Positions 21,265 to 32,817 are shown, counted from the stretch's first letter. The stretch: DNA of 64,000 nt from Vibrio gazogenes (GCF_023920225.1 NZ_CP092587.1:248001-312000); one strand, 5' to 3'. The notes: a model not told the origin generated them from the letters alone. Numbers and translations are program-made.

Positions 21265-21699
21265 ATGCAGGAGTATATTGAGTTTTTCCAGCAGAATATG
21301 ATTCTTTCGCTGGCGTGGGTAGGTATCTTAGTTGCACTTATCCTGAATATTTTTAAATCATCCACAGCTAAATATCAGACGATTTCGGTGAACGAATTAA
21401 CGCATCTGATCAATAAAGAAGATGGTGTCGTGGTTGATCTTCGTTCTAATGACGAGTTCAGACAAGGGCATATCACCGAGTCGGTGAACTTGTTACCTTC
21501 AGAAATTAAGTCCGGATCTTATGGTTCCCTTGAAAACCGTAAATCTACCCCCATCATTGTCGTATGTAAAACAGGACAAATTGCACAGGAGAGTGCCACG
21601 TTGTTGGCCAAAGCTGGTTTTGAAAAGGTTAGTCTATTGAAAAATGGTCTTGTTGCCTGGAATGAAGCCAATCTTCCTCTTGTTCGTGGTAAAAAATAG
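21265..21699 (+). CDS. yibN: Membrane-anchored rhodanese-like sulfurtransferase (YibN-like)
   Basis: This 144-residue protein has one N-terminal transmembrane helix (about 11-29) followed by a rhodanese domain (about 40-140) with the active-site cysteine in IIVVCKTGQIAQESA. It matches YibN, found upstream of secB in many gammaproteobacteria, where the two genes form a unit with gpsA. Rhodanese domains transfer sulfane sulfur; the physiological substrate of this one is not known from the sequence. ATG 21265 has AAGAGACAGGAC upstream. The stop is 56 bp before secB. Confidence 0.88.
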   Translation: MQEYIEFFQQNMILSLAWVGILVALILNIFKSSTAKYQTISVNELTHLINKEDGVVVDLRSNDEFRQGHITESVNLLPSEIKSGSYGSLENRKSTPIIVVCKTGQIAQESATLLAKAGFEKVSLLKNGLVAWNEANLPLVRGKK

Positions 21700-21755
21700 T
21701 ACAATCCTCAAGGAATGAAATTCTTTGGTGATTATGAATCAATAAGGAAAATATC

Positions 21756-22232
21756 ATGTCTGAAGCAGCGCAACAGCAAGAACCTCAGCAGAACTTTGCA
21801 ATCCAGCGCATCTATTTGAAAGATGTCTCTTTTGAAGCTCCTAACTCCCCGGTTATTTTTCAGAAAGACTGGAATCCGAACGTCAATCTGGATCTCGATA
21901 CGCAAAACAGAGAACTGGGTGACGGCATTTATGAAGTCATTTTGCGTCTGACTGTGACCGTAAAAAATGAAGATGAAACTGCATTTTTATGTGAAGTTCA
22001 GCAAGCGGGGATCTTCTCTGCCGAGCAAATGGAACCGGGTCAACTAGCGCATTGTTTAGGTGCATTTTGCCCGAATATTCTTTTCCCTTATGCGCGTGAA
22101 ACTATTTCTAGCCTGGTTGTGAAAGGAACATTCCCACAACTGAATCTGGCACCGGTTAATTTTGATGCATTGTTTATGAACTATTTACAACAGCAAGCAT
22201 CTGAGGAAGCTCAGCCAGAGAACGCTTCTTAA
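21756..22232 (+). CDS. secB: Protein-export chaperone SecB
   Basis: SecB is a tetrameric cytoplasmic chaperone that keeps outer-membrane and periplasmic precursors unfolded and hands them to SecA. The 158-residue product has the family core [19 protein letters not shown], the helical [16 protein letters not shown] segment and the acidic, Gln-rich C-terminal tail. ATG 21756 has AATAAGGAAAATATC upstream. Its position between the rhodanese gene and gpsA is standard. A strong hairpin terminator follows, so gpsA may have its own promoter. Confidence 0.97.
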   Translation: MSEAAQQQEPQQNFAIQRIYLKDVSFEAPNSPVIFQKDWNPNVNLDLDTQNRELGDGIYEVILRLTVTVKNEDETAFLCEVQQAGIFSAEQMEPGQLAHCLGAFCPNILFPYARETISSLVVKGTFPQLNLAPVNFDALFMNYLQQQASEEAQPENAS

Positions 22233-22276
22233 GGGTGTCGTTTGACCCGTTAGCAGTATTTTGGTAGCTACCTAAT

Positions 22277-22318
22277 AAAATGCACACGACATCAGTAAGG
22301 TGTTATGTGCATTTTTTG
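22277..22318 (+). terminator. Intrinsic terminator after secB
   Basis: AAAATGCACA and TGTGCATTTT pair across a loop of about 20 bases and run into TTTTTTG. It separates secB from gpsA. Confidence 0.75.
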
Positions 22319-22378
22319 TATATCTTTTGTATAACATAAACATCAATAGTGCATGTTGAACTGAATGGACAGAATATT

Positions 22379-23410
22379 GTGACTTCACATACCGATTTGA
22401 TTACCCGGAACTCAATCGCGATGACGGTCATTGGCGCGGGTTCTTATGGAACATCTCTTGCCATATCTCTGGCTCGGAATGGCGCGAATATTTTAATCTG
22501 GGGACACGATCCGCAACATATGCAGCAATTGGAATCGGATCGGGAAAACCGCGCCTTTTTACCGGATATTCCCTTTCCTGAAGCATTAATCGTGACTTCA
22601 GATTTAAAAGCTGCCGTTCAGGCATCGCGGGATCTATTGATCGTTGTTCCCAGCCATGTTTTTGGTGAAGTCCTGCAACGGATCCAGCCATATCTCAGAG
22701 CAGATAGCCGAATCTGTTGGGCAACTAAAGGTCTAGAGCCTGAAACCGGACGTCTGTTACAAGATGTGGCGCATGATATTGTCGGTGATCAGCACGCTTT
22801 AGCCGTGATTTCGGGACCGACATTTGCCAAAGAGCTGGCGATGGGAATGCCGACAGCGATATCAGTTGCTTCTACCGACAGTCAGTTTGTTGCTGATTTA
22901 CAAGACCAGATTCACTGCAGTAAGACATTTCGTGTTTATGCCAATTCGGATTTCATCGGATTACAGCTCGGTGGTGCAGTGAAGAATGTGATTGCGATTG
23001 GTGCCGGTATCTCTGATGGGATGGGATTTGGTGCGAATGCCCGAACCGCATTGATAACCCGTGGTCTGGCAGAAATGAGCCGATTAGGGGTCACACTGGG
23101 GGCGGCACCGGAGACATTTATGGGCATGGCTGGATTAGGTGATTTAGTGCTAACCTGTACCGATAATCAGTCGAGAAACCGGCGCTTTGGTTTAGCGCTT
23201 GGGCAAGGGCAGTCAGTTGATACGGCACAGCGAGAGATTGGCCAAGTGGTTGAAGGTTATCGTAACACCAAAGAGGTCTGGCTATTGGCTCAGCGCATGG
23301 GCGTCGAAATGCCGATTGTCGATCAGGTTTATCAGGTCCTTTATCAAGGAAAAGATGCCCGAATTGCCGCGAGAGATTTACTCTCAAGAGATAAGAAGGC
23401 TGAGCATTAA
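22379..23410 (+). CDS. gpsA: Glycerol-3-phosphate dehydrogenase [NAD(P)+]
   Basis: GpsA makes sn-glycerol 3-phosphate from dihydroxyacetone phosphate for phospholipid synthesis. The dinucleotide-binding motif is [14 protein letters not shown] near the N-terminus; the catalytic lysine is in [14 protein letters not shown]. The frame is open from a GTG at 22349, but GTG 22379 gives an N-terminus of the usual length ([19 protein letters not shown], 343 residues) and is preferred; both are non-ATG, so the choice is uncertain. cysE follows 62 bp downstream, the usual secB-gpsA-cysE order. Confidence 0.95.
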   Translation: MTSHTDLITRNSIAMTVIGAGSYGTSLAISLARNGANILIWGHDPQHMQQLESDRENRAFLPDIPFPEALIVTSDLKAAVQASRDLLIVVPSHVFGEVLQRIQPYLRADSRICWATKGLEPETGRLLQDVAHDIVGDQHALAVISGPTFAKELAMGMPTAISVASTDSQFVADLQDQIHCSKTFRVYANSDFIGLQLGGAVKNVIAIGAGISDGMGFGANARTALITRGLAEMSRLGVTLGAAPETFMGMAGLGDLVLTCTDNQSRNRRFGLALGQGQSVDTAQREIGQVVEGYRNTKEVWLLAQRMGVEMPIVDQVYQVLYQGKDARIAARDLLSRDKKAEH

Positions 23411-23472
23411 GCCAGCTTAAGGCTGTGACGCTGAAATAAATACAGAACAGAGAACAACAGAGAACTCAGATA

Positions 23473-24297
23473 ATGACGCAATGTGCAAAACATAAGGTTG
23501 TGTGGCAAACCATTGTTCAAGAAGCCCGGGAGATTACGGAACAAGAACCGATGCTGGCGAGTTTCTATCATGCGACGATTATTAAACATGATAGCTTGTC
23601 TGCCGCTCTGAGTTATATTCTGGCGAATAAACTACATACGATTTCGATGCCGGCAATGGCTGTCAGAGAAGTTGTTGAAGAGGCTTTTCAGTCAGATTCG
23701 AGTATTACAGAATCGGCGGCTTGTGATATTTGTGCCACAGTGACGCGTGACCCTGCCGTCGATAAATATTCGATTCCTTTGCTCTATCTGAAAGGTTTCC
23801 ATGCTTTGCAAGGGTATCGGGTGGCCAACTGGCTCTGGAAACAAGGTCGGACAACACTGGCCGGTTATCTGCAACATCAAATTTCGGTCGCTTGTCAGGT
23901 TGATATCCATCCCGCGGCTCGAATTGGGCGGGCAATTATGTTGGACCACGCGACCGGTATCGTGATTGGTGAGACCGCTGTCGTTGAAAATGATGTCTCG
24001 ATTCTACAGGATGTGACGCTTGGCGGAACCGGGAAAGAGTGTGGCGATCGACATCCGAAAATTCGCGAAGGGGTAATGATTGGTGCCGGGGCCAAAATTT
24101 TGGGCAATATAGACATCGGCAAAGGCGCCAAGATTGGTTCTGGTTCTGTGGTTTTACAAGCGGTGCCTCCGCATACTACCGTTGCCGGTATTCCTGCAAA
24201 AATTGTCGGTCGGCCGCAAACTGACAAGCCATCTCTGGATATGGATCAGCAGTTCAATGGTCATTCGCAGATGTTTGTTGGCGGGGATGGTATCTAG
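23473..24297 (+). CDS. cysE: Serine O-acetyltransferase
   Basis: CysE acetylates L-serine with acetyl-CoA, the first step of cysteine synthesis. The 274-residue protein has the N-terminal helical SATase domain (about 1-140, with the DPAVDKYSIPLLYLKGF stretch) and the left-handed beta-helix of hexapeptide repeats with the catalytic region MLDHATGIVIGETAVV and the loop GGTGKECGDRHPKI. The C-terminal tail that binds CysK and gives cysteine feedback ends GGDGI; the terminal Ile is the residue that normally inserts in the CysK active site. Confidence 0.96.
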   Translation: MTQCAKHKVVWQTIVQEAREITEQEPMLASFYHATIIKHDSLSAALSYILANKLHTISMPAMAVREVVEEAFQSDSSITESAACDICATVTRDPAVDKYSIPLLYLKGFHALQGYRVANWLWKQGRTTLAGYLQHQISVACQVDIHPAARIGRAIMLDHATGIVIGETAVVENDVSILQDVTLGGTGKECGDRHPKIREGVMIGAGAKILGNIDIGKGAKIGSGSVVLQAVPPHTTVAGIPAKIVGRPQTDKPSLDMDQQFNGHSQMFVGGDGI

Positions 24298-24385
24298 AAA
24301 GGTCATCCCGAAAAGATAGGCTTTGGTGGTGGAATTAAAGGAATGTCATGTACCCGAGGCTGTCAACGTTGATGTCCATACATCA

Positions 24386-24422
24386 AATAAAACGACAAGG
24401 GATGCCAATGGCATCCCTTGTC
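24386..24422 (-). terminator. Terminator of aphA (long hairpin)
   Basis: A perfect 13-bp stem GACAAGGGATGCC / GGCATCCCTTGTC with loop AAT. On the minus strand it is followed by GTTTTATTT, so it serves aphA, with possible read-through protection for cysE from the other side. Confidence 0.85.
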
Positions 24423-24450
24423 ACTGTCAACGAGTATCGCTGTTAATGTA

Positions 24451-24990
24451 TTAAGCGAGTTCGTTTAATGTTTCCAGTGTTTCTTCTGCCCAATCAAGCC
24501 AAGCTTGGCGAGCCAGAAGATTACGGCGAAGCGTTAAGCGCTCCAGTTTTTGCTGTTTATCCAGAGACGTTGGGTTCGCATAGTAAGCGGCTTCAACTTC
24601 TTGATAGTGCGCAACAAACTTCTTCGATTCCTCAATCAGCTCAACCAGCTGTTCGCGATAAGGTTTCTCGTCTTGTACAGAACAAGCCATCAGCTTGGCA
24701 CTGAACTCATCGCGAACCGTCGGATGTGCCGTCGGTTGATCAAACCATTGACTCAGGGCTTGGCGTCCGGCATCCGTAATCGAATAAACTTTACGGTCCG
24801 GTTTTCCTTCCTGAGGTTCCAATACGCAAGTGACAAGTCCCTGCTGACCCATTTTATTTAGTTCGCGATAAACTTGTTGGTGACTTGCTTTCCAAAAGTA
24901 ACCGATACTTGAAGAGAACTCTTTTGTAATATCGTATCCCGTCGCATCGCGTGTACTTAAAACAGTAAGAATAACGTGTGGTAATGACAT
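24451..24990 (-). CDS. aphA: PadR-family regulator AphA
   Basis: AphA is the low-cell-density master regulator of quorum sensing in Vibrio and activates tcpPH in V. cholerae. The 179-residue protein begins MSLPHVILTVLSTRDATGYDITKEF, the PadR winged helix (about 1-85, including the ASHQQVYRELNKMGQQGLV recognition region), and continues with the C-terminal antiparallel coiled-coil dimerisation helices (about 100-179). Many segments are near identical to V. cholerae AphA as I remember it. The position between cysE and ppc is the standard Vibrio locus. It is monocistronic, with a long upstream region that could hold LuxR/HapR sites. Confidence 0.95.
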   Translation of the reverse strand: MSLPHVILTVLSTRDATGYDITKEFSSSIGYFWKASHQQVYRELNKMGQQGLVTCVLEPQEGKPDRKVYSITDAGRQALSQWFDQPTAHPTVRDEFSAKLMACSVQDEKPYREQLVELIEESKKFVAHYQEVEAAYYANPTSLDKQQKLERLTLRRNLLARQAWLDWAEETLETLNELA

Positions 24991-25297
24991 GTCTTTAATC
25001 CAAATGGTTAATTAACACAATGGGTTTGGATATTGCTGAGCTTTCTATGGCTCAATCTTAAATTCATCCAAACAATCACCGGCCTAAAATTAGTTGCCGG
25101 ATATGTCACCTTAAAAGCCGTTCATCACCTAATTGTTAGTATAGTAAATTAATGCAACTTAACTGACTGCTACATTGTTATTTTATGAGAATGTTGCAGC
25201 GGTTGAATAGTATATCTAATAATAAGCAAAGAGTAGAATAAACGTGTGGAAAAATGCAAAAAAACTGATAAAAAGCTCAATTAATGATTTTGTCAGA
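24991..25297. other. Intergenic region upstream of aphA
   Basis: This roughly 300-bp AT-rich stretch separates the aphA start from the ppc terminator. It should hold the aphA promoter and its quorum-sensing inputs. I see no ORF and no operator that I can name with confidence. Confidence 0.5.
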
Positions 25298-25326
25298 ATA
25301 AAAGGCCGCATATGTGCGACCTTTTG
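25298..25326 (-). terminator. Terminator of ppc
   Basis: On the minus strand AAAAGGTCGCA - CATA - TGCGGCCTTTT (one mismatch) runs into TTATTCTG, 30 bp after the ppc stop. It has the usual form of a rho-independent terminator. Confidence 0.75.
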
Positions 25327-25355
25327 GGGTTTGTGTAGAATAATATTTTGATGCG

Positions 25356-27989
25356 TTAGCCAGTGTTACGCATACCTGCTGCAATACCAGCAATGGTGAC
25401 CATCAATGCTTCTTCGAGTTCAGCGGGCGGTGCATCATATTGGCGTGTTCTGTAGAGCAATTCAGCCTGAAGCATATTCAACGGTTCCACATAGATATTT
25501 CGAAGGCGAATGGATTCTTGCCCCCACGGGTCGCTCTGCATCAGGTTTTCATTGTTTTCGACATTCAGGACAGTTTGAATATCTTCTTGCAGTTGTGTCC
25601 GCAGCTGTTGCCCCAGCTTTCTCAGATGCTCATCAACAAGGCGTTCATCGTAATACTGGGCAATCTCCAGATTACATTTTGAATACACCATCTCCAGCAT
25701 TCCCAAGCGGGTTGAGAAAAATGGCCATTCACGACACATCTCTTCCAAGAGAGCCTGGTGTCCTTTATCTATCGAATATTGAATCGCTTCCCCCGCACCG
25801 AGCCAAGCCGGTAATACCAGACGGTTTTGACTCCAGGAGAAAATCCATGGAATGGCACGGAGACTTTCAACACCGCCATTTGGATTCCGTTTGGCCGGAC
25901 GAGAGCCCAATGGCAGTTTACCCAGTTCTAGCTCTGGTGTGGCTTGTCTGAAATAGGGCACGAAATCTGGCTCGCCCCGGACAATTTTCCGGTAAGCTTC
26001 ACACGAGACTTCAGATAAAACGTCCATTAAATCACGCCATTCCTGTTTTGGCTCCGGAGGCGGCAATAAGTTTGCTTCCAGAATCGCACTGGCATAGAGA
26101 TTGAAACTGTTGATTGCGACGTCCGGCAATCCTAATTTGAAGCGAATCATTTCGCCCTGTTCTGTGACGCGCAGGCCGCCTTTCAAACTCTTCGGTGGTT
26201 GTGACAGTAATGCCGCATGGGCTGGTGCACCGCCGCGTCCCAGTGTTCCTCCGCGGCCGTGGAACAAGGTCAGTTCGATACCTTCCTCTTCGCTGACCTT
26301 CACTAAAGATTCCATGGCACTGTATTGTGCCCAGCCTGCGGACATGACACCGGCATCTTTGGCGGAATCTGAATATCCGATCATCACCATCTGATGATTC
26401 TGGATAAAGCCTCGATAGATATCGATCCCCATCAGCTGACGGATGACGGACTCTGAACGATTGAGATCGTCTAAAGTTTCGAACAGTGGACATACATCCA
26501 TACGGTAAGGGCAACCGGATTCCTGAAGTAGCAAATGAACCGCGAGTACATCAGAGGCTGTTCTGGCCATTGAAATCACGTAGGCACCAAATGCTTCTTT
26601 CGGGTTCGCTGCAATGATCCGGCAAGTATCGAGCACTTCCTGAACGGGTTCTGATGGCTCCCAGTCCCGGGGAATCAGTGGGCGTTTAGAACTTAATTCA
26701 TTGGTGAGGAAAGCAACTTTATCCTGTTCGCTCCATTGTTCATAATCGCCTAAGCCCAAATAGCGAGTCAGTTCAGACAATACATCCGAATGGCGGGTGC
26801 TCTCCTGACGAATGTCGAGGCGCACAAGATGGACACCGAATGCTTTCGTACGGCGCAGTGTATCTAACAGGGAACCATCGGCAATTGAGCCCATACCACA
26901 TTCATGTAATGACTGATAACAGGCATACAGCGGTTCCCATAGTTGACTGACGTTTCTCAGGGGCGCTTTTACCAGCAGTTGTTGGCCCTGAATTTTTTCA
27001 CCGAGAATGTTGATTGTTTCGGTCAATAACTGACGAATGCCTTTCAGAATAGCACGATAAGGTTCGTGTTCTTCTTCACCAGCAAGGCTGCGAACTTGAT
27101 CGTTACACTTGGTCATCGACAGTTCGCTGATCAGTTCATTGACATCTCGCAGATACAAATCTGCCGCTTTCCAACGAGAAAGTAACAGCACTTCGCGGGT
27201 GATTTTGTGCGTGACGAATGGGTTGCCGTCTCGGTCTCCCCCCATCCAGGAAGAGAAGTGGACGGGACGGGCATCTATCGGTAGCCCTTCTCCCAAGTAA
27301 TCTTCCAGCCGATCATCCAGTTCACGCAGAAATTCAGGTACTGCTTCCCAGAGTGAATTCTCAACGACTGCGAATCCCCATTTGGCTTCATCCATCGGGG
27401 TCGGGCGTTGTTTACGAATTACATCCGAGTGCCAGAACTGAGCGATCAACTGTTCGAGGCGGCGTTCTGCTTTGTTGCGTTCTTTGGGAGCCAGTTCACT
27501 GAGTTCCAGACTCGACAGACACTGATTAATTTTGACTAGTTTGTTGATCATGGTGCGACGGGTAATTTCCGTCGGGTGAGCGGTCAGTACCAGCTCGATG
27601 TTCAATTCACGAATCGCCTGTGCGGTGTCCAGCCGACTGACCTTTTTCTCGGTCAGTTTGTTAAAGAGTTCGCTGATTGCGTCAGGCGTACATATATGAG
27701 CGTCACAGTGACGAGAAATCGTATGATATTGTTCGGCAATATTCGTTAAATTCAAAAACTGGTTAAATGCCCGGGCGACCGGGGTAATCTGATCATCAGA
27801 TAGACTCTTGATCTCTTCGACCAGAGTGTCCCGATCCGATGGGTGACCGTCTTTGAGGGATTTCGAGAGTTTCCGTATCGTCTCTACTTTTTCTAAAATA
27901 ACGCTGCCATCGGCATCGAGTATGGTCTTCCCGAGCAATCTGCCGAGCATGCTTACGTTGCTTTTTAGCGCTGCATATTTTTCGTTCAT
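25356..27989 (-). CDS. ppc: Phosphoenolpyruvate carboxylase
   Basis: Ppc carboxylates phosphoenolpyruvate to oxaloacetate to refill the TCA cycle. The start used is ATG 27989 ([16 protein letters not shown], 877 residues, close to 883 in E. coli), with AGGATGAC just upstream; in-frame codons further up add an unlikely N-terminus. Active-site segments are [12 protein letters not shown] with the catalytic histidine, the [17 protein letters not shown] region and [14 protein letters not shown]. The C-terminus ends RNTG, the conserved C-terminal glycine of the family. It is a single gene between aphA and argE with its own terminator. Confidence 0.97.
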   Translation of the reverse strand: MNEKYAALKSNVSMLGRLLGKTILDADGSVILEKVETIRKLSKSLKDGHPSDRDTLVEEIKSLSDDQITPVARAFNQFLNLTNIAEQYHTISRHCDAHICTPDAISELFNKLTEKKVSRLDTAQAIRELNIELVLTAHPTEITRRTMINKLVKINQCLSSLELSELAPKERNKAERRLEQLIAQFWHSDVIRKQRPTPMDEAKWGFAVVENSLWEAVPEFLRELDDRLEDYLGEGLPIDARPVHFSSWMGGDRDGNPFVTHKITREVLLLSRWKAADLYLRDVNELISELSMTKCNDQVRSLAGEEEHEPYRAILKGIRQLLTETINILGEKIQGQQLLVKAPLRNVSQLWEPLYACYQSLHECGMGSIADGSLLDTLRRTKAFGVHLVRLDIRQESTRHSDVLSELTRYLGLGDYEQWSEQDKVAFLTNELSSKRPLIPRDWEPSEPVQEVLDTCRIIAANPKEAFGAYVISMARTASDVLAVHLLLQESGCPYRMDVCPLFETLDDLNRSESVIRQLMGIDIYRGFIQNHQMVMIGYSDSAKDAGVMSAGWAQYSAMESLVKVSEEEGIELTLFHGRGGTLGRGGAPAHAALLSQPPKSLKGGLRVTEQGEMIRFKLGLPDVAINSFNLYASAILEANLLPPPEPKQEWRDLMDVLSEVSCEAYRKIVRGEPDFVPYFRQATPELELGKLPLGSRPAKRNPNGGVESLRAIPWIFSWSQNRLVLPAWLGAGEAIQYSIDKGHQALLEEMCREWPFFSTRLGMLEMVYSKCNLEIAQYYDERLVDEHLRKLGQQLRTQLQEDIQTVLNVENNENLMQSDPWGQESIRLRNIYVEPLNMLQAELLYRTRQYDAPPAELEEALMVTIAGIAAGMRNTG

Positions 27990-28162
27990 TGTCATCCTGC
28001 CTTGAAAAAAAACTACATCCAATGTTCTTGTTTGATCTTGCTATATCGTGGATTTTCTCCGGTCAAACTCCGTATAGATTAACAATATTCTGTTTGTTGT
28101 CTATACGAATAGATTAAATAATAAATGGAATTTAAGCGTTTTTTGTTGAAACTTTCTTTCAG

Positions 28163-28197
28163 AATGGCCTGAACGGTTAATCCTGTTTCAGGCCATT
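28163..28197. terminator. Hairpin between argE end and ppc start
   Basis: AATGGCCTGAA and TTCAGGCCATT form an 11-bp stem with a 13-base loop. It lies 90 bp beyond the argE stop and 170 bp before ppc. T tracts are weak on both sides; it is probably an argE terminator. Confidence 0.5.
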
Positions 28198-28285
28198 TAT
28201 GTGCTTCAATATGCGACCTATGCCAAAATAATGTGGATCGAATCACGCATGCGATACATTGTGATCAGTCAGTATGTCAGCATGT

Positions 28286-29422
28286 TCAAAAACAATATTT
28301 GTAAATCGATTTGGTCAGTAGATCAATGGTCGGATCGATGTACTCAAAAGCAAGAAATTCATCTGGTTGGTGGGCCTGATCGATTGAACCCGGACCCATC
28401 ACGAGCGTTGGACAGAGCTGTTGCAGATAAGGCGCTTCGGTACAGTAATTGACCGTCTCCGCTTCTCGTCCGCTGAGTTGATGAATTTGCTCGACGAATG
28501 GATGATCTTTCTGACACTCATACCCGGGAATTGAATCATGCAATGGTTTCATTTCGATGCGCCCGGGCCATTTGGCTTCCAGTTCCTGAAGCGACTCGCG
28601 CAGCAGATGATCAAGCCCTTCGAGACTCATCCCCGGGAGCGGTCTGACATCATAGTGCAGTTCACAACAGCCACAGATCCGATTCGCACTGTCTCCACCA
28701 TGAATATGCCCCAGATTGAGCGTTGGTGTCGGTACTTCAAACCCCGGATGATGATAGGTTTTGATCAGCCGCTCCCGGACTTGCATCAGGGTAAACAGGA
28801 TCTCATGCATGATTTCAATCGCATTCACTCCCAACGCCGGATTTGATGAATGCCCTGATTTACCCGTCACACGGATTGCATTGGCTACATGGCCTTTATG
28901 CGCATAGACCGGGATAAGGCTGGTGGGTTCACCGATGATACAGTAGTCCGGTTTAAAGGGAGCACTCTCGGTAAAATGGCGCGCGCCCATCATGGTGGTT
29001 TCTTCATCACAGGTTGCCAGCACGTAAAGTGGCTTGGTTTGTTTCTGCCAGTCAACTTTTTGCACCGCTTCTATAATAAAGGCAAAGAATCCTTTCATAT
29101 CTGCGGTACCCAGACCGTAAAAACGTTGGTTTGACTCGGTCAGTTCGTGAGGATTGAAATTCCACTGACCTTCATCGAAGGGGACGGTGTCACTATGACC
29201 GGATAATAGCAGCCCTCCCTCACCATCTCCTTTTTTTGCGATAAGGTTGTGCTTATGAGGGGCGACGGTGTCGATTTGTACGGAGAAACCTAAGGTGCTC
29301 AGCCAGTCTGAAAGCTTCGCAATCACGGCTTCATTGCCTTCATCCCAGTTTGGATCTGTCGAGCTGATGGAAGACGTTGAAATGAGGTCTTGATAAACCG
29401 CCTTGAATTTAGGGAATTGCAT
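28286..29422 (-). CDS. argE: Acetylornithine deacetylase
   Basis: ArgE removes the acetyl group from N-acetylornithine in the linear arginine pathway. The 378-residue M20-family metallohydrolase has the metal ligands in [12 protein letters not shown] (His, Asp), [12 protein letters not shown] (bridging Asp) and CDEETTMMG (Glu-Glu catalytic and ligand pair), with the dimerisation domain in the middle (about 180-290). It is divergent from argC, sharing a 247-bp regulatory region, which is the normal bacterial argE/argCBH arrangement under ArgR control. Confidence 0.95.
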   Translation of the reverse strand: MQFPKFKAVYQDLISTSSISSTDPNWDEGNEAVIAKLSDWLSTLGFSVQIDTVAPHKHNLIAKKGDGEGGLLLSGHSDTVPFDEGQWNFNPHELTESNQRFYGLGTADMKGFFAFIIEAVQKVDWQKQTKPLYVLATCDEETTMMGARHFTESAPFKPDYCIIGEPTSLIPVYAHKGHVANAIRVTGKSGHSSNPALGVNAIEIMHEILFTLMQVRERLIKTYHHPGFEVPTPTLNLGHIHGGDSANRICGCCELHYDVRPLPGMSLEGLDHLLRESLQELEAKWPGRIEMKPLHDSIPGYECQKDHPFVEQIHQLSGREAETVNYCTEAPYLQQLCPTLVMGPGSIDQAHQPDEFLAFEYIDPTIDLLTKSIYKYCF

Positions 29423-29469
29423 AGAATCTTTGCTCCTGCTATTGACAGAGTTAGGCTGAGAGGGTAAAA

Positions 29470-29540
29470 AGCATATTAAATCATTTTTTTTGAATAAAAA
29501 ACCATAAATAAGCGAAAAACAGCATATTAATAATCATTTT
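29470..29540. promoter_or_regulatory. argE-argC control region with repeated ARG-box-like sites
   Basis: Two similar AT-rich sites occur here: AGCATATTAAATCATTT (from 29470) and AGCATATTAATAATCATTT (from 29521). Each resembles the right part of the ArgR consensus TNTGAATWWWWATTCANW, and a TGAATAAAA half-site lies between them. Location between the divergent arginine genes supports an ArgR operator, but the match to the consensus is only partial. Confidence 0.4.
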
Positions 29541-29669
29541 TCGTTTGGTATTTAACCAGTACGTGCGTGTTTGAACTGATGTTCAAGTGTTGAATCAAAC
29601 ACCCAACCGTTGCATTAAAAGATAACGCGTTTCACTCAAAGATACAGTCAAAAAATTGGATGCAGGGAT

Positions 29670-30674
29670 ATGTTAAAAACAACCATTATCGGAGCCAGTG
29701 GATACACAGGTGCAGAGCTTGCCCTGATGGTTCATCAACATCCTGAGCTAACGCTATCAGGTTTGTATGTTTCCGCCAATAGTGTAGATGCCGGAAAACC
29801 CATCGCTCAATTGCATGGACAACTGGCCGGGCGCATTGATATGCCGGTTCAGGCATTGCTCGATCCGGAACAAGTCGCTCAGGAATCCGATGTGGTTTTT
29901 TTAGCGACAGCACATGAAGTCAGTCATGACCTTGCGCCAATTTTTCTGGCGCATCAGTGCCAGGTGTTTGACTTGTCTGGTGCATACCGTGTTAATCATC
30001 CCGATTTTTATACGGATTTCTATGGTTTTGAGCATCAGCATCAGGCCTATTTAGATCAGGCAGCGTATGGTCTGGCGGAATGGAATCAAGCGGCGATTCA
30101 GTCCAGTCAACTTGTCGCTGTTGCCGGGTGTTATACCACTGCCGCACAGCTTGGCATTAAGCCTTTGCTCGTCTCTGAACTGGTGGATACGCAACAGTGG
30201 CCGGTGATTAATGCGACGAGTGGTGTATCTGGTGCGGGTCGCAAATCGACCATGATCAATAGTTTCTGTGAAGTAAGTTTACAGGCTTACGGTGTATTTA
30301 CGCATCGTCATCAACCTGAAATTGTTGCTCATTTAGGATGTGATGTGATTTTTACCCCTCATCTGGGTAACTTTAAACGTGGCATTCTGGCAACGATCAC
30401 CATGAAGCTGAAACCGGGAGTCTCGACCGCGGATGTGAGTGCTGCCTTTACACAAGCTTATGCGGATAAGCCTGCGGTACGTTTATGCGGTGAGACTCTG
30501 CCTCGATTACAACATGTTGTGAACTCGCCATTCTGCGATATCGGCTGGAAAGTGCAAGGTGAGCACGTGATTGTGATTTCAGCAATCGATAATTTGTTGA
30601 AGGGGGCTTCCAGTCAGGCAATGCAGTGTCTGAATATTCGTTATGGTTACCCTGAACTGACCGCATTAATTTGA
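29670..30674 (+). CDS. argC: N-acetyl-gamma-glutamyl-phosphate reductase
   Basis: ArgC reduces N-acetylglutamyl phosphate to the semialdehyde with NADPH, the third step of arginine synthesis. The 334-residue protein has the N-terminal cofactor motif [14 protein letters not shown] and the active-site cysteine in [14 protein letters not shown], plus the C-terminal [12 protein letters not shown] region. ATG 29670 has GCAGGGATAT upstream. argB begins 7 bp after its stop, so the two are tightly coupled in the argCBGH cluster. Confidence 0.96.
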   Translation: MLKTTIIGASGYTGAELALMVHQHPELTLSGLYVSANSVDAGKPIAQLHGQLAGRIDMPVQALLDPEQVAQESDVVFLATAHEVSHDLAPIFLAHQCQVFDLSGAYRVNHPDFYTDFYGFEHQHQAYLDQAAYGLAEWNQAAIQSSQLVAVAGCYTTAAQLGIKPLLVSELVDTQQWPVINATSGVSGAGRKSTMINSFCEVSLQAYGVFTHRHQPEIVAHLGCDVIFTPHLGNFKRGILATITMKLKPGVSTADVSAAFTQAYADKPAVRLCGETLPRLQHVVNSPFCDIGWKVQGEHVIVISAIDNLLKGASSQAMQCLNIRYGYPELTALI

Positions 30675-30681
30675 GGAACAC

Positions 30682-31476
30682 ATGGAACAATTATCTCATC
30701 CGGTTGTAATTAAGCTTGGTGGTGCGGTACTGGGAAGTAGCGAAACACTAGCGAAGCTTTTTGAGACAGTGGCACAGTATCAGCAGCGTCGTTCGATTGT
30801 GATTGTTCATGGTGGGGGATATCTTGTCGATGAACTGATGTCCAAGCTTCAATTCGCAACAGTCAAGAAGCATGGCCTTCGCGTGACACCTTATGATCAA
30901 ATACCGTTTATTACTGGTGCATTAGCCGGCACAGCCAATAAAATGTTACAAGGCGAAGCGATCAAAAGTGGCCTGAAAGCTGTTGGCTTATGTTTGGGGG
31001 ATGCGGGATTGTGTCAGGTTGAGGAACTCGATCCGGCGCTCGGCGCTGTCGGCCGACCATCTGCCGGTGACCCAACGATTGTGAATGCGATCATGCAAGC
31101 GGGTGGCGTACCGATTATTAGTTCAATCGGTCTGACGGTTAGCGGACAAATGATGAATGTGAACGCTGATGATGCCGCCGTTGCCGTTGCCAAAACACTG
31201 CATGCTGAATTGGTGCTGCTTTCCGATGTGAGTGGAGTGTTGGATGAGAACAAACAGTTGATTCCTCAATTGGACGTACATCAGGCCAATCAGCTTATCG
31301 CGGATGGTGTGATCACCGATGGTATGATTGTTAAAGTGAAAGCGGCACTGGAAGCGGCTGATGATTTGGGGCGTGCGATCACGGTTGCAGGTTGGAGAAC
31401 ACCAGAATTGCTGGCTCATCTGTTTTCGGGTGACCAACACAGTGTCGGAACAAGTTTTTATCCCACAACAAAATAG
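30682..31476 (+). CDS. argB: Acetylglutamate kinase
   Basis: ArgB phosphorylates N-acetylglutamate. The 264-residue amino-acid kinase has the phosphate-binding [10 protein letters not shown] at the N-terminus, the [13 protein letters not shown] loop and the ATP-site segment [27 protein letters not shown]. It has the short E. coli-like length and lacks the N-terminal helix found in arginine-inhibited kinases, so feedback control by arginine at this step is unlikely. It lies between argC (7 bp) and argG (101 bp). Confidence 0.96.
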   Translation: MEQLSHPVVIKLGGAVLGSSETLAKLFETVAQYQQRRSIVIVHGGGYLVDELMSKLQFATVKKHGLRVTPYDQIPFITGALAGTANKMLQGEAIKSGLKAVGLCLGDAGLCQVEELDPALGAVGRPSAGDPTIVNAIMQAGGVPIISSIGLTVSGQMMNVNADDAAVAVAKTLHAELVLLSDVSGVLDENKQLIPQLDVHQANQLIADGVITDGMIVKVKAALEAADDLGRAITVAGWRTPELLAHLFSGDQHSVGTSFYPTTK

Positions 31477-31577
31477 TTTCATTCAACAGACTGTTTTGTT
31501 TCAATAGGTTTTTTACAGAGTAGAAACGCTTGGCGCTGACCGCCATGTGCAGAGCTGAGATATTGGAGAAGAGATTT

Positions 31578-32795
31578 ATGAGTAAGGTTCAAGTTAACAA
31601 AGTTGTTGTTGCATACTCTGGCGGTCTGGATACGTCAGTCATTATCCCATGGTTAAAAGAAAACTATGGTTGTGAAGTGGTCGCATTTGTTGCTGATGTT
31701 GGTCAAGGTGCCGAGGAGCTGGTCGGCATCGAAGAGAAAGCGATTGCTTCCGGTGCATCTGAATGTCATGTGGTTGACCTGAAAGATGAATTTGTTGCGG
31801 AATATATCTACCCAAGTCTGAAAACCGGCGCGTACTACGAAGGGAAGTATCTGCTCGGTACTTCAATGGCTCGTCCGGTCATTGCTAAGGCTCAGGTTGA
31901 AGTCGCACGTAAAGTAGGAGCTGATGCACTCGCGCACGGCTGTACCGGGAAAGGGAATGATCAGGTTCGTTTCGAAGGTGCCTTTTCTGCATTAGCACCG
32001 GATCTTCATGTGATTGCGCCATGGCGTGAATGGGATCTGGAAAGCCGTGAAGAGTGTTTGGATTATCTGGCTGAGCGTAATATCCCTTGTGCGGCATCGC
32101 TGACTAAAATTTATTCGCGTGATGCAAATGCATGGCACATCTCGACTGAAGGTGGTGTGCTGGAGAGCACTTGGAATGCGCCGAATGATGATTGCTGGGC
32201 ATGGACCGTTGATCCGAAGAAAGCACCGGATGCTGCGGAAACCGTAACACTGAAAATTGAAAATGGTGAAGTGGTTGCCGTTGACGGTCAAGCCATGTCG
32301 CCTTATGAAGTGCTGGTTTGCCTGAACGAGAAAGGTGCTAAGCACGGTGTCGGCCGGATCGATATCGTTGAAAACCGTCTGGTCGGTATGAAATCTCGCG
32401 GTTGTTATGAAACCCCGGGAGGCACCATCATGATGGAAGCACTGCGTGCCGTTGAGCAACTGGTGCTGGATAAAACAGCGTTCGAATTCCGTGAAGAGAT
32501 TGGTATCAAAGCATCGCATCTGATTTATGATGGTCGTTGGTTTACGCCGTTACGTAAGTCGGTGTTTGCAGCAGCCGAGTCATTAGCAAAAGACGTTAAT
32601 GGTGATGTTGTGATTGAACTGTACAAAGGTCATGCAACTGCGATTCAGAAGCGCTCTCCAAACAGCCTGTATTCAGAAGAGTTTGCGACCTTTGGTGCCG
32701 ATGACGTCTATGACCAGAGTCACGCAGGTGGATTTATCCGTCTATACTCTCTGTCAAGTCGCATCAGATCGCTGAATGCAGCAAAACAAAAATAA
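31578..32795 (+). CDS. argG: Argininosuccinate synthase
   Basis: ArgG joins citrulline and aspartate using ATP. The start used is ATG 31578 ([20 protein letters not shown], 405 residues) with TTGGAGAAGAGATTT upstream; a start 16 codons earlier lacks support. The PP-loop AYSGGLDTS and the citrulline/ATP-site segments [13 protein letters not shown] and YETPGGTI are present. It belongs to the shorter type I group, unlike the longer E. coli enzyme. A strong hairpin lies between argG and argH. Confidence 0.96.
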   Translation: MSKVQVNKVVVAYSGGLDTSVIIPWLKENYGCEVVAFVADVGQGAEELVGIEEKAIASGASECHVVDLKDEFVAEYIYPSLKTGAYYEGKYLLGTSMARPVIAKAQVEVARKVGADALAHGCTGKGNDQVRFEGAFSALAPDLHVIAPWREWDLESREECLDYLAERNIPCAASLTKIYSRDANAWHISTEGGVLESTWNAPNDDCWAWTVDPKKAPDAAETVTLKIENGEVVAVDGQAMSPYEVLVCLNEKGAKHGVGRIDIVENRLVGMKSRGCYETPGGTIMMEALRAVEQLVLDKTAFEFREEIGIKASHLIYDGRWFTPLRKSVFAAAESLAKDVNGDVVIELYKGHATAIQKRSPNSLYSEEFATFGADDVYDQSHAGGFIRLYSLSSRIRSLNAAKQK

Positions 32796-32817
32796 CTAGC
32801 AACGTTGGCGTGCAATA

